A program made the translations under genes and the position numbers. From Flavisolibacter longurius (GTDB lineage Bacteria > Bacteroidota > Bacteroidia > Chitinophagales > Chitinophagaceae), in NCBI GenBank assembly GCA_014163555.1, contig JACJGO010000002.1:353589-417588 (forward strand): 64,000 nucleotides of DNA, in the 5' to 3' direction. Of the stretch, positions 6,223 through 14,587 are shown piece by piece. Below the pieces are notes generated by a model, which saw nothing but the letters and a program-made list of their open reading frames with translations, was not told where the DNA came from and searched no databases. Numbering within the stretch: position 1 is the first letter of the stretch; the number at the start of each line of letters is the position of its first letter.

Positions 6223-9135
6223 ATGTACAGACGAGTTTTACCCTTGCTCCTGGCTTTGCTTTTGGCACAGGTCATTCATGCGCAGTTTAGTCTTAGTGGA
6301 AGCATTCGCGATCAGCAGGCGGGCGGTCCGCTCAGTGGCGCCAGTGTCCGGTTAAGCAGTACGTCCAATGCCGGCTTTGCCCGCAATGTGCTCAGCGATT
6401 CGCTTGGCCGCTTTACGTTTCAAAGTCTTCCGGCCGACAGTTTCCAGGTCGTTATCTCCTTTGTTGGCTTTAAAGATGTCACCCGGGGTGTTCGGGTGGA
6501 CTCCACCACAGCCAATTTCGATACCGCGACTGCAGGTGGCAATGTAACTTTTGATGTGGCCATGGTACCCAGTGCGTCCAACGACCTGGCAACGGTGGTG
6601 GTAAGCACCCGCATTGCACCGGCAACACAAAAAGGCGATACCCTGCAGATCAATGCCAGCCAGTTTAAAGTAAACCCTGACGCTACTGCAGAAGACCTGG
6701 CTCGTAAAGTGCCGGGCATTACCATTGAGAACGGACAGGTAAAAGCGCAGGGGGAGAACGTTCAAAAAGTGACCATCGACGGCCGGGAGTTGTTTGGCGA
6801 TGATGCCACGGCGGCCCTGCGTAACCTGCCGGCCGAGGTAATTGACAAGATTCAAATCTTCGACCGGATGAGCGACCAGGCCCAGTTGAGCGGCGTGGAT
6901 GATGGCAACACACAAAAAGGCATCAACATCGTCACCAAGGCCAATATGCGTAACGGGCAGTTTGGCCGTATTACCGCGGGTTACGGAACCGACGAGCGGT
7001 ACCTGGCGGGTGGCAATACAACCATTTTGAAAGACAATCGCCGCATTTCGATCGTGGGCAATTTCAATAACGTGAACCAGCAGAATTTCTCGCAGCAAGA
7101 CCTTTTGGGTGTGACCAGCAGCGGCGGACGTGGAGGCGGTGGTGGCTTTCGTGGCGGGGGTGGCGGCGGTGGTCCCCGCGGCGGTGGAGGCGGTAATTGG
7201 GGCGGTGGTGGCGCCGGCAATTTTATGGTGGGTACGCAAAACGGTATCAACCGCACCAACGCGCTGGGTATTAACTTCTCTGATATCTGGGGGAAAAAAC
7301 TGACGGTGACGGGTAGCTACTTGTTTAACGACAGTAAGAACAACACCCGGCAATTGGCCAGCACGCAATATTTTACCAACTCCATTACTAACATTGTGGA
7401 TACCACCACTTCGGTTAGCAATAACCAGAATCACCGGGTGAACCTTCGACTGGAGTACAGGATTGACTCCATGAACACACTGATCATTACCCCAAGTGCC
7501 AACATTCAGAACAACACATCGAACCGGAGTGTGGGTACGGCAACGTTCTTTTCACCCAACAACCCATTTGTACAAACGCTCAACACCAATATCAACGATG
7601 ACAAACGCAGCGCCGCAAATTTGAACAACTCCATTTTGTACCGCCGTTCGTTTGCAAAGCGTGGCCGTTCGTTTACCATCAACCTGAACACATCATACAA
7701 TGACAGAACCGGGGAGGCTTACGTGAATACCTTCCAGCGTTCGTTTGCAACGGGAGGTTTTGACGATACCCTTTCGAACCGCTTTACCGATCAGGCAAAC
7801 AATACCTTCCAGGTATCAAGCAATATCACCTATTCAGAACCGCTGGGTCAAAATTCGCAACTGCAGTTTTCATACAACCCACGGATTTCAAAAAGCAAAT
7901 CGGACCAGCAAACCTTTGAGCTGGACTCGATAAACAATAAATATTCCCTGTTCAGGCCCAATCTGTCAAATGTATTAGAGAATACCACCACAGCGCAAAA
8001 CGGGGGGCTTTCCTATCGCTGGGGTGACCGCGACCGTATGATTTCGTTTGGTGTGAACTACCAGAACACCAACCTGAAAAGCAATCAAACTTTTCCGCAG
8101 GCTGTTACAGTTAATAAGTCGTTCAGCAATGTGTTGCCCAACGCTATGGTCCGTTACAAGATCTCAACCCGCAGCAACCTGCGCCTGTTTTACCGCACCA
8201 GTGTGAACGAGCCTTCGGTAACGCAACTGCAAAGTGTGATCGACATCTCCAATGCACCGGTGTACCGCATTGGTAACGTGAACCTGAATACACAATACAC
8301 GCAGTTTGGTAGCTTCCAGTATACGTATACCAATCCTACCAAAGGACTCCTGCTGGTGGGTAACCTGTTTTACCAAACCGCCAACGACTATATTTCCAAT
8401 GCCACGTACACGTTGGTAAAAGATACGGTTGTGGGTGGGGTTTTGCTGTCGCCCGGCTCCCGTTTAACCTCTCCGGTGAACCTGGATGGTTATCGCAACA
8501 TGCGTTCGTCCATCACGTTTGCCGTGCCCATTGGTTTTATTAAATCCAACCTCAACCTCGATGGTGGTCTTTCGTATTCAAAAATTCCTGGGATTACCAA
8601 CAGCCGGTTGAACGAAACCAAGTCCACGGTGTACACGGTGCGTACCGGTATTGCCAGCAACGTAAGCCAGTATGTTGATTTCAACGTATCGTATTCTGCC
8701 AATTTCAATAAGGTGAGAAACGAAGTACTGCCAACGGCAAACAACGACTTTTTCCAGCATGTGGCCAGTTTGCAATTTAACCTCCTGTCAAAAAATGGTT
8801 GGTTTTTTCAGAACGATTTGAACAACCAGTTTTATAACGGTTTATCGGAAGGCTTTAACCAGAACTATGTTCTCTGGAACATGAGTGCCGGTAAAAAAAT
8901 CCTGAAAGACCGCAAAGGAGAGATCAAGGTCAGCGTATTTGACCTGTTGAAACAAAACCGAAGCATTATCCGGAACATTACCGGTGAGTATATTGAAGAC
9001 GTGCAAAACCAGGTGCTGCAGCAGTACTTCATGCTGCATTTTACCTACAACCTGCGCAATTTTGGTACGGCTGCTTCGCGGCAGCAGGCAAGAGAAGAAA
9101 GAGAAGGCCGCAATTTTGGGCCGCCACGTTTTTAA
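6223..9135 (+). CDS. Outer-membrane beta-barrel protein, TonB-dependent receptor-like, with Gly-rich linker
   Basis: 970 residues. Residues 1-20 are a signal peptide (IHAQ). Residues 22-110 form a carboxypeptidase-regulatory-like (CarboxypepD_reg) beta-sandwich, followed by a plug-like domain (KVPGITIENGQVKAQGENV) and a long C-terminal barrel with many alternating aromatic/Asn strands. It belongs to the outer-membrane beta-barrel family related to TonB-dependent receptors, which import large substrates in Bacteroidota. Residues 297-335 are almost all Gly with Arg, Phe and Trp, an unusual insertion likely placed in a loop. No SusD partner lies next to it, so the substrate is unknown. A terminator follows at 9157. 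Confidence 0.85.
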   Translation: MYRRVLPLLLALLLAQVIHAQFSLSGSIRDQQAGGPLSGASVRLSSTSNAGFARNVLSDSLGRFTFQSLPADSFQVVISFVGFKDVTRGVRVDSTTANFDTATAGGNVTFDVAMVPSASNDLATVVVSTRIAPATQKGDTLQINASQFKVNPDATAEDLARKVPGITIENGQVKAQGENVQKVTIDGRELFGDDATAALRNLPAEVIDKIQIFDRMSDQAQLSGVDDGNTQKGINIVTKANMRNGQFGRITAGYGTDERYLAGGNTTILKDNRRISIVGNFNNVNQQNFSQQDLLGVTSSGGRGGGGGFRGGGGGGGPRGGGGGNWGGGGAGNFMVGTQNGINRTNALGINFSDIWGKKLTVTGSYLFNDSKNNTRQLASTQYFTNSITNIVDTTTSVSNNQNHRVNLRLEYRIDSMNTLIITPSANIQNNTSNRSVGTATFFSPNNPFVQTLNTNINDDKRSAANLNNSILYRRSFAKRGRSFTINLNTSYNDRTGEAYVNTFQRSFATGGFDDTLSNRFTDQANNTFQVSSNITYSEPLGQNSQLQFSYNPRISKSKSDQQTFELDSINNKYSLFRPNLSNVLENTTTAQNGGLSYRWGDRDRMISFGVNYQNTNLKSNQTFPQAVTVNKSFSNVLPNAMVRYKISTRSNLRLFYRTSVNEPSVTQLQSVIDISNAPVYRIGNVNLNTQYTQFGSFQYTYTNPTKGLLLVGNLFYQTANDYISNATYTLVKDTVVGGVLLSPGSRLTSPVNLDGYRNMRSSITFAVPIGFIKSNLNLDGGLSYSKIPGITNSRLNETKSTVYTVRTGIASNVSQYVDFNVSYSANFNKVRNEVLPTANNDFFQHVASLQFNLLSKNGWFFQNDLNNQFYNGLSEGFNQNYVLWNMSAGKKILKDRKGEIKVSVFDLLKQNRSIIRNITGEYIEDVQNQVLQQYFMLHFTYNLRNFGTAASRQQAREEREGRNFGPPRF

Positions 9136-9156
9136 CCATTCGGGTCTTTCATTTGA

Positions 9157-9183
9157 ACAGCTCCTTACCGGGGCTGTTTTTTT
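9157..9183 (+). terminator. Rho-independent terminator after the receptor gene
   Basis: Stem ACAGCTCC/GGGGCTGT (9157-9164 and 9170-9177) directly followed by seven T residues, 22 bases after the stop codon. Confidence 0.8.
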
Positions 9184-9280
9184 ATCAGGGTAGTTGCAAT
9201 TGCGCCCGGAAGACTTTACATTCAGGAAGGTATTTCAAACCACCTGACCATTTCTTATTTCACCTGCTTAAAAAAATTTT

Positions 9281-9847
9281 ATGGCCACCGATGCAATTAA
9301 AAATGCGATGGATTCGCAAATCAAAAACCTGGAAGAAAAAACCGGTAAAAAGATTGATGAATGGATAGGGATTGTGAACAGCAGCGGCCTGCAAAAACAC
9401 GGCGAAATGGTAACCATGTTGAAAGAACAATATGGAATGGGCCATGGTTATGCCAACATGGTGGTACACAAGGCCAAACAAAGTGACGCCGGTTTTTCGG
9501 AAGAAGAAACACTGATTACGGAACAGTACAAAGGCAAGGAGGAAATGAAAAAATGGTATGATACCATCATGCAGCAAGTAAAAACATTTGGTGAGGATGT
9601 GGAGGCATCACCGAAAAAAGCCTATGTCAGCCTACGGCGGAAAAAGCAGTTTGCCATTTTGCAGCCTTCCACCAAAACAAGGTTTGATATTGGCCTCAAC
9701 CTCAAAGATGCAACGGTGGGTGGTCAATTGGAAGATGCCGGAAGCTGGAACAGCATGTGCAAGTACCGTGTTAAACTGGAAAGCGAAAAAGACCTTACGC
9801 CTGATGTAATTACCTACCTGCGCAGGGCATACGAACAGGCGGGGTGA
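9281..9847 (+). CDS. DUF4287 and DUF5655 domain protein
   Basis: 188 residues, no signal peptide. Residues 1-70 match DUF4287 (a helical domain with TGKKIDEWIGIV and the conserved HGEMVTMLKEQYGMGHGYAN stretch). Residues 85-188 match DUF5655, a domain often found alone or attached to nuclease-like proteins, with FDIGLNLK and a C-terminal YLRRAYEQA helix. The combined architecture is common in soil bacteria and its function is not established. It stands alone between two terminator-like hairpins and faces the DsbA-like gene. Confidence 0.8.
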   Translation: MATDAIKNAMDSQIKNLEEKTGKKIDEWIGIVNSSGLQKHGEMVTMLKEQYGMGHGYANMVVHKAKQSDAGFSEEETLITEQYKGKEEMKKWYDTIMQQVKTFGEDVEASPKKAYVSLRRKKQFAILQPSTKTRFDIGLNLKDATVGGQLEDAGSWNSMCKYRVKLESEKDLTPDVITYLRRAYEQAG

Positions 9848-9871
9848 TAAGGTTTGCACTGTATTGAAAGC

Positions 9872-9902
9872 GTGCAGAGAATTGCGTTAGAATTCTCTGC
9901 AC
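9872..9902 (+). terminator. Hairpin downstream of the DUF4287/DUF5655 gene
   Basis: Perfect 12-bp stem GTGCAGAGAATT/AATTCTCTGCAC with a 7-base loop, 24 bases after the stop codon. The T-run is weak, so this may be an RNA-stabilising hairpin or an imperfect terminator. Confidence 0.5.
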
Positions 9903-9939
9903 ATTCTACAAGCGAAATTTTCTCTTTTTAAATTAATAA

Positions 9940-9970
9940 AGAAGCGCCGTTTATGTTGAACGGCGCTTCT
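9940..9970 (-). terminator. Terminator between convergent genes
   Basis: Perfect 12-bp stem AGAAGCGCCGTT/AACGGCGCTTCT with a 7-base loop, immediately after the stop codon of the minus-strand DsbA-like gene. T-rich sequence follows on both strands, so it may work in both directions. Confidence 0.7.
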
Positions 9971-9971
9971 G

Positions 9972-10619
9972 TTATTTTATTTCTGCCAGTACGTTTTCAA
10001 GTCGTTGCTTCAGTGTATCGTAGTCGGTGTAGCCTTGCACCAGCAGGTAAAACTTACTATCCGAAACCTGAACTAACACACATGGATAACCGCTTACCTG
10101 CAATTGTTTTACCAATGCAAATTCGTAGTAGGTTTTTTCTTTGTATTCCTCGCTTTTGAGCCTGGTGTAAAAATCATCCTCGGGAATTTTATACTTGGGC
10201 AACAGGTGGCGATACGCTTCTTTATCCGTAAGATCTCTTCCTTCATAGTTCAGTGCATATTGCAGGTCGGAAGCAATTTCTACAGCCCTGTCGGGATGAT
10301 ATTCTTTGAAAATACAAAGTGCTATGGCCGGCATTTCCGAAGACGGATACCAGTCCGTTTTGTCAGGGTTGAACACATGCCACAAAAAATCTTCGCCGAA
10401 TTGGATGCCAGTCAGCTCTTCTACCCGCTTGTACGCACCCTGGATATATTTTGCCATAGCGCCAAAATGCTGTGGTGTTTGAGGCAGGATCATTCCGCCC
10501 GACAACACATCAAACGTTAGTTTCTCCTTGTATTCTTCTGCAATGCGGCCCATCACCGGGCTAAAACCATAACACCATCCACAATACGCGTCGTAGCAAT
10601 AATAAACTGTCAGTTGCAT
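9972..10619 (-). CDS. Cytosolic DsbA-like thioredoxin-fold protein
   Basis: 215 residues with start at the ATG at 10619; the frame extends 52 codons upstream without protein-like character. Near the N-terminus is the redox motif CGWC (residues 13-16), preceded by Cys8. The rest is a helical insertion and a thioredoxin-fold C-terminus with the cis-proline loop in VSGYPCVLVQ. This matches the DsbA/FrnE family. The lack of a signal peptide suggests a cytosolic oxidoreductase or isomerase of the FrnE kind, not the periplasmic disulfide catalyst. A small hairpin lies 32 bases upstream of the start. Confidence 0.8.
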   Translation of the reverse strand: MQLTVYYCYDAYCGWCYGFSPVMGRIAEEYKEKLTFDVLSGGMILPQTPQHFGAMAKYIQGAYKRVEELTGIQFGEDFLWHVFNPDKTDWYPSSEMPAIALCIFKEYHPDRAVEIASDLQYALNYEGRDLTDKEAYRHLLPKYKIPEDDFYTRLKSEEYKEKTYYEFALVKQLQVSGYPCVLVQVSDSKFYLLVQGYTDYDTLKQRLENVLAEIK

Positions 10620-10650
10620 TATATTCAATCTTGTTATTTTAAAAACCAAA

Positions 10651-10670
10651 CGCCATCTACATGGATGGCG
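10651..10670. other. Small hairpin upstream of the DsbA-like gene
   Basis: CGCCATC/GATGGCG with a 6-base loop, lying in the divergent promoter region. It could be a leader hairpin or a protein-binding palindrome. No further copy was noticed. Confidence 0.3.
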
Positions 10671-10795
10671 CAGCTTGTTTTCCGGCAGCAAAAGTAGGAA
10701 AGGATAAGCCGGAAATCTACTGGCCGGTACGGTAGTACGACAGCGGTGCCATTCTCTCTGGCAGGCCTTTTGCAAATACTGAGTAAAGACCTTCT

Positions 10796-11005
10796 ATGAA
10801 TACGAAACGTGTATTTGGAATTATATTAACCGTACTGGGCATAGCCGGGCTGATCTATTTTGCCGTGATTTTTATGGAGGCCAGCGGTACGGAGCAACAG
10901 GTTAAAAGCCTGATTGTTTACGGTTTGCTGGGAGCCATTTTCTTTTTTACCGGCATCAGTCTTATTCGCACCACGCACGACGACAGCCGGCCTCCCATCC
11001 GGTAA
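10796..11005 (+). CDS. Small two-helix membrane protein
   Basis: 69 residues. Two hydrophobic segments are visible, residues 7-27 (FGIILTVLGIAGLIYFAVIF) and 39-58 (a Leu/Phe/Gly-rich helix), with a short polar connection and a charged tail TTHDDSRPPIR. It resembles small conserved inner-membrane proteins of Bacteroidota with no assigned function. A strong bidirectional terminator follows directly, which supports it as a real transcription unit. It is divergent from the DsbA-like gene. Confidence 0.65.
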   Translation: MNTKRVFGIILTVLGIAGLIYFAVIFMEASGTEQQVKSLIVYGLLGAIFFFTGISLIRTTHDDSRPPIR

Positions 11006-11024
11006 ATGTTATTGGTACTGAAAC

Positions 11025-11056
11025 AAAAAAGCAACCACATGGTAGTTGCTTTTTTT
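11025..11056. terminator. Bidirectional terminator between convergent genes
   Basis: AAAAAAGCAACCAC/GTAGTTGCTTTTTTT with one mismatch and a tiny loop. A and T runs on both sides allow termination of both the small membrane protein gene and the amidohydrolase gene. Confidence 0.85.
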
Positions 11057-11078
11057 AATGGAAAGATGTGCTCAACCA

Positions 11079-12206
11079 TTAATCGGGGAACTGTGATTTG
11101 TCGATGCCCGGAATAACCTTCAGGGCATTTTTGTAATAGATCTTTTTCAGAACCTTGTCACTTAATCCCATGCCGTACATTGGCCAGAAGGCGTGGTATT
11201 TTTTATGGTAAGGAAAATATTCATCCTCCGTTTCCAACACCCGGAAATAGGTGCTGTATTCGGAAGGCACCCAACTGTCTTTTCCGAATAAAATACGGTC
11301 CTGGTATTTTTCAAAAAATGCTTTCGCAGCTCTTGGTTGCCGTCCCAGTTCGGCAATGATGGCACCAAACTCCACGTACATGTTCGGGAACGAATCCATT
11401 AACGTACCCAAATGCGATAGGTTGCTGGCAAACCAGCCGAAATGCGCATTGATAAAGGTGGTTTTGGGATGCTTGCGGAAAATATTGTGTTGTTGCTGAA
11501 TCATGTCTTCCCAGGGAGCCGGATCGGTAGCGCTGCGTTTGCGGCCGGGATAGGTGAGCAGCTCCAGCCAGCGTTCATTGTTCTCGTTGGGCTCTTCCCA
11601 AAACTGTTTGGGATCGGCCGTGTGAATCAGCACCGGAATCCCGAGCTCACCGCACTTAGCCCATACCGGGTCCAGCCGCGGATCATCTACCCGTAATACA
11701 TTTCCTTTGTTATCCTTTGCCGAAAAGCCCAGGCTTTTATAAATCTTCAATCCCTGTGCACCGGCTTTTACATCGGCTTCCAGTGCCTTGAGGGTTTTGC
11801 CTTCCCAATCTGGTTCACCCACGCCGTTAAAAGAGATATTGGTGAACACAACAATGCGGTTAGGCGTTGACTTTTTTGCATTTTGAATAGCATTCACCAG
11901 GTGCGAATTATCGCTGACATCAAACACGCCGTTGTTGTTGCGAAAGCCGCGGCCACTCAGGTTTACCATCACCCGCATGTTCAGGCTGTCCATTTGTTTC
12001 AGCAGGGCCGGAATGTCCTGTGTGGGCATACTGCCCTGGTGATTGTGCACATCAATAAACGGAAACTTTGCTTTTTTCAGCGGATGTTCGGGCACCACTA
12101 ACGACGAAGGCGGGTTGTAGGTTTCAAAATCAATGCGGGCGGCTTTTTGCGCCGATGCCGTGGCACCAAAACACAAAAGGGCCAGTCCGAGGGTCACTTG
12201 TTTCAT
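11079..12206 (-). CDS. Secreted amidohydrolase (Amidohydro_2 type)
   Basis: 375 residues, start at the ATG at 12206 that begins the signal peptide (cleavage near TASAQ, residue 20). The frame is open 21 codons further but starts in the leader. The TIM-barrel metal site starts at His54-Asn-His56 (DVHNHQ); further conserved His and Asp positions are VLIHTADP, FINAHFGW and LFGKDSW. These fit the amidohydrolase-2 superfamily (metal-dependent hydrolases and decarboxylases). The substrate is unknown. Export to the periplasm is inferred from the signal peptide. Confidence 0.8.
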   Translation of the reverse strand: MKQVTLGLALLCFGATASAQKAARIDFETYNPPSSLVVPEHPLKKAKFPFIDVHNHQGSMPTQDIPALLKQMDSLNMRVMVNLSGRGFRNNNGVFDVSDNSHLVNAIQNAKKSTPNRIVVFTNISFNGVGEPDWEGKTLKALEADVKAGAQGLKIYKSLGFSAKDNKGNVLRVDDPRLDPVWAKCGELGIPVLIHTADPKQFWEEPNENNERWLELLTYPGRKRSATDPAPWEDMIQQQHNIFRKHPKTTFINAHFGWFASNLSHLGTLMDSFPNMYVEFGAIIAELGRQPRAAKAFFEKYQDRILFGKDSWVPSEYSTYFRVLETEDEYFPYHKKYHAFWPMYGMGLSDKVLKKIYYKNALKVIPGIDKSQFPD

Positions 12207-12302
12207 GGCAGAAAAATAGATTTGGCGAAAGATAGTTTGGGCGGATAAGATACAACATCCACCGGTCAAGGTTAACAGGTTTTTAGGGAAAGAAGAAATC
12301 GA

Positions 12303-14495
12303 TTATTCTTCTCCGGGGTGATAGGTTTTGGCTGCATGGCGCAATACATCTTCTTTGTAGAAATACACATCTTTTAATTCGCCCCGGCAAAACAATTCTG
12401 CCTGGTCGGTGAAATGCTTGCTCCTAACATCAAAGGACTGCCCGCCGGTAGATATGGATTTTGCTTTCAGCTTTGGTCCAAACGAAATCGCGGCCACAAA
12501 ACTATTGCCCGCCACGCCGTATTGTTGGTTGCCCTGCCAAACCGTTTCGTATGAAGGCAAAGAACCAAGGTAGGAAGGTCCGAAACCTACCGGCAAAGAA
12601 GGCTTGTTGTTATCAAAGGTTTCATCCCCGTCACCGCCGAGGCGTTGGAACCGGTTGATCTGTCCCCAGGGCAATTTCCAGGTACCAAATGCTTTTTGCA
12701 GACTTTCCAGAATGCGGTTTAGCGCACCCAATCGTTCGGCGGGTGTGGCCGCACGAATCAATCTTCCGACCTGTTTCACCTGGTCGGCTTCATTTTCTAC
12801 AGACGCTTTTTCCTGTTGTTCCAACAGAATAGTCCATCCCCAGTAAATAGCAATGGTCGTAGCAACTGATGATGTAGCTGCGGCTTTATTCCATTGTTGT
12901 AAACTATCAATGGCTTCTTTTAGCGCAGGGTGTTGATCTGAGTTGCGTGCCGATTTGTAATCAACAAAAAGCGGTGGCAGCAACGTATCAAAGGCAGACA
13001 GGTAGGTATTGTGACCAATTTGAATGAGTGCATCCAGTGTTAGCTTTTTTGGCTGCGACAACAATTTCAGGGCATGCAGCGATCGGAAATTCTCGCCTTC
13101 GGGTGCCATATAAAGCGGAAACTTTTCTTTGGGAATGGAGTTTAATCCGGAAACACTAAATGGCGACGAATTGCAGTTCTGCAAAAAACCTTCTTTGGGA
13201 TTGATGCGGTGCACCAGGCTATCCGGTTGGTAAAAGCCCTGCCATTCGGTTCGAGACGTAGTGCCGTCCAGTGGTTCAAAGGGATCAAGGTTGACAGCCC
13301 GCCGGGGAATATAGTTGCCATGCCAGTAGGCAATGTTTCCTTTGCTGTCGGCATACATGGTGTTGGTGGATGGATTGCCCTGTAGTTGCAATGTTTTTAC
13401 AAATGAAGGCAAACCCGTTGCTTTCATCCGTTGCCAGGATTGGATCAACCCATTAAGCGACCGGTTGTTTGCTTTCAGCGAAAGCCATTTGTTGTTTCGT
13501 TTGCCTACAACGGGTCCGTGATGCGTTGCGTAAGTGGTCAGTGTTCGTTCTTTTCTGCTTTCACCATGTTTAAAAAATAATTGCAACTGTTTTTGCTGTA
13601 GGGGCCTCACGCTGCCATCGTATGCATAAAACAAGCTGTCTCCTTTTTTCACAATCGTTTCTTCGTACAAATCAGAAGCATCTACTGCCGTAGATGTATG
13701 CATCCAGCCGCAATGCTCATTGAAGCCCTGGAAGACAAAAAGCTGTCCCCAGGTAACGGCTCCGTAGGCGTTCAATCCTTCTTCGCTAATGATATGCATT
13801 TCCGTTCGGAAATAAAACGTGACATGCGGGTTAATATAAAGCATCGCTGACCCGTCAGCCGTTCGGGAAGGCGCTAGGGCAAAGGCATTGGAACCGGTAG
13901 GTGTGATCAAGCTGTCTGTAACAAAGTTGTTTGCTTTTACCATTAACTCCTTTTCAAACAGCGCTTTCAAATCACCCGTTTGCAAGCCGCCGGTTTGCGA
14001 AGCAATGTAAGCACCATCAGTAAAAAGCAGGGGATACCAGGGTTCAAAGCGGTTGAGCAGCATTGGTTTTGTTTCGGGGTGCTTGTAGAGGTAATAATGA
14101 ATGCCATCCGAAAATGCCTGCAGGAGCTCTTTGAGCCAGGGTGGACTTTGGTGGTAATCTGCAATGGCTGCCGGGGTATCGTATAGCAGCCGCATTTTTA
14201 TATCCTGCAGCAGGTAGTCTTTTCCTTCCAGTTCCGAAAGGCGTCCCAGCTTTTCAATATAAGCCCGTTCTACTTTCTGAAAATTTTCTTCGCACTGTGC
14301 GTACATCATTCCAAACACAGCATCGGCATCTGTTTTCCCATAAATGTGTGGGATGCCCCAATCGTCGCGGATGATGGTAACCCGTCGGGCTCTTTCCTCC
14401 AGGTCGGTCCTGCTTTGATCGGAGGCAGAAAAGGAACAGCCCAGCGAAAAAATAGCCAGCAGGCAAAGCAGTGGTTTTGTAAGGAATGGCGGCAT
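12303..14495 (-). CDS. Penicillin acylase family protein (N-terminal nucleophile hydrolase)
   Basis: 730 residues. The hydrophobic N-terminus with SLGC (residues 17-20) suggests a lipoprotein. A pro-alpha subunit region is followed by the autocatalytic site TGSNAF: Ser202 is the expected nucleophile exposed by self-cleavage after Gly201. Downstream are the beta-subunit features TADGSAMLYINPH, GFNEHCGWMHTS and QGNPSTNTMYADSKGNIAYW. The family includes penicillin, aculeacin and acyl-homoserine-lactone acylases, all cleaving amide-linked acyl chains. The substrate cannot be assigned. The amidohydrolase gene follows 96 bases downstream on the same strand. Confidence 0.85.
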   Translation of the reverse strand: MPPFLTKPLLCLLAIFSLGCSFSASDQSRTDLEERARRVTIIRDDWGIPHIYGKTDADAVFGMMYAQCEENFQKVERAYIEKLGRLSELEGKDYLLQDIKMRLLYDTPAAIADYHQSPPWLKELLQAFSDGIHYYLYKHPETKPMLLNRFEPWYPLLFTDGAYIASQTGGLQTGDLKALFEKELMVKANNFVTDSLITPTGSNAFALAPSRTADGSAMLYINPHVTFYFRTEMHIISEEGLNAYGAVTWGQLFVFQGFNEHCGWMHTSTAVDASDLYEETIVKKGDSLFYAYDGSVRPLQQKQLQLFFKHGESRKERTLTTYATHHGPVVGKRNNKWLSLKANNRSLNGLIQSWQRMKATGLPSFVKTLQLQGNPSTNTMYADSKGNIAYWHGNYIPRRAVNLDPFEPLDGTTSRTEWQGFYQPDSLVHRINPKEGFLQNCNSSPFSVSGLNSIPKEKFPLYMAPEGENFRSLHALKLLSQPKKLTLDALIQIGHNTYLSAFDTLLPPLFVDYKSARNSDQHPALKEAIDSLQQWNKAAATSSVATTIAIYWGWTILLEQQEKASVENEADQVKQVGRLIRAATPAERLGALNRILESLQKAFGTWKLPWGQINRFQRLGGDGDETFDNNKPSLPVGFGPSYLGSLPSYETVWQGNQQYGVAGNSFVAAISFGPKLKAKSISTGGQSFDVRSKHFTDQAELFCRGELKDVYFYKEDVLRHAAKTYHPGEE

Positions 14496-14587
14496 CTTTT
14501 ACAATTTACTGAAAATCTATATCCTATAAATAAAATTTCATATATTAACTGTGTGGTTCTCCTCTTCTTCATCAAATACCAAAACCA

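Noticed and set aside
6012..6275. 88-codon extension of the DUF5606 protein
   Set aside because: Coded by repeat words and running into the opposite receptor gene start; the family begins at MEYSRIV.
6981..7259. A proline-rich 92-codon minus-strand frame
   Set aside because: It is the complement of the glycine-rich stretch of the receptor gene.
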